The position numbers were made by a program, and so were the translations under genes. DNA of 64,000 nucleotides from Massilia sp. YIM B02769 (lineage in GTDB: Bacteria > Pseudomonadota > Gammaproteobacteria > Burkholderiales > Burkholderiaceae_D). The notes under the pieces were generated by a model that worked only from the letters and a program-made list of their open reading frames with translations, was not told the DNA's origin and made no database searches. Positions 63,745 to 64,000 of this stretch are shown piece after piece; position 1 is the first letter of the stretch; the number at the start of each line of letters is the position of its first letter. The stretch lies in NCBI RefSeq assembly GCF_030411995.1, contig NZ_JASNRC010000013.1:1-64000 (forward strand). Reading direction: 5' to 3'.

Positions 63745-64000
63745 ATGCGCTGTGCTGTTAGAGGAAGGACAAGGGAGCCGCACGGGGGCCTGAACCGCGC
63801 GGGAGAACTCTTCGGATGATGCCTATGGGCATCAAATTTGTAAAGCGAATCCCATAGGGACAGATGCGTGCGCGCCACGTAGACAGATTGGCACGCGCGG
63901 GGCGGTGTTGGTGCCCGGATAACGCTTGTGGACGATTTGACCAGACTGTTCAGGCATTGTATCCGGCGTATCGATTGACGTGACGCATGGATGGGCCTGC
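63745..64000. other. Region upstream of pilB with inverted repeats
   Basis: About 255 bases up to the window edge. GATGCC-TATG-GGCATC forms a hairpin at 63818-63833, and CCTATGGG at 63822-63829 is complementary to CCCATAGG at 63851-63858. These could be regulatory for pilB. No gene is visible before the edge. Confidence 0.4.

Noticed and set aside
63889..63904. TGGCACG-N4-GGGCG resembling a sigma-54 promoter on the plus strand
   Set aside because: The -12 half is a poor match in very GC-rich DNA and no downstream gene is visible before the edge.

Overview
The window reads as chromosome of a high-GC betaproteobacterium of the Burkholderiales, most likely Oxalobacteraceae and Massilia-like. 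I infer this from gene order and protein character (the mra/fts/mur cluster followed by lpxC, dciA, secA, argJ, a DUF815 ATPase, mutT, yacG, zapD, coaE and pilD/C/B, plus a PEP-CTERM protein). I ran no database search.

Layout. 1-4.4 kb: the 3' part of glpK, a small membrane protein, a fumarylacetoacetate-hydrolase-family enzyme, a RAMA-like small protein and an orphan Lon-type AAA+ ATPase. 4.6-21.9 kb: a complete division and cell-wall cluster, mraZ-rsmH-ftsL-ftsI-murE-murF-mraY-murD-ftsW-murG-murC-ddl-ftsQ-ftsA-ftsZ. It has a recognisable Pmra promoter with MraZ boxes and ends in a strong terminator. 22.0-26.1 kb: an accessory block with an ECF41-type sigma factor, two AhpD-like carboxymuconolactone decarboxylases and a LytS/LytTR two-component pair. 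Three promoters with the ECF41 signature (TGTCACA, 16 nt, CGTC) precede the sigma gene and both decarboxylases. 26.2-32.4 kb: peroxiredoxin, an EamA transporter, lpxC, dciA and secA.

32.5-46.4 kb: an OmpA-family gene, an AT-rich non-coding stretch, then a tightly packed operon of about 12 kb encoding a variant Tad/Flp pilus. The order is two flp pilins, TadG-like, TadE-like, a secreted unknown, a third micro-pilin, cpaB, secretin cpaC, an FHA-TadA/CpaF fusion, tadB, tadC, DUF192, a second TadE and two exported unknowns. The operon carries no TadV peptidase and no TadZ/CpaE. A decayed OmpA C-terminus lies just after it. 46.5-54.1 kb: argJ, DUF815 ATPase, mutT and dadA on the plus strand, then yidD, yacG, zapD, coaE and pilD on the minus strand.

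54.1-60.8 kb: a plus-strand accessory block that separates pilD from pilC and pilB. It holds an endolysin-like NlpC/P60 protein, an aminotransferase, a PEP-CTERM protein behind a sigma-54 promoter, and a trio consisting of a SoxYZ-fusion carrier, a metallo-beta-lactamase-fold hydrolase and a flavocytochrome-c-type flavoprotein. 60.8-63.7 kb: pilC and pilB.

The overall picture is a conserved housekeeping backbone interrupted by several accessory insertions. A dispersed palindromic repeat (GTAGGGTGG...CCACCCTAC) occurs at five intergenic places. The best candidates for new biology are the variant Tad locus, the ECF41 regulon and the SoxYZ/hydrolase/flavoprotein relay.
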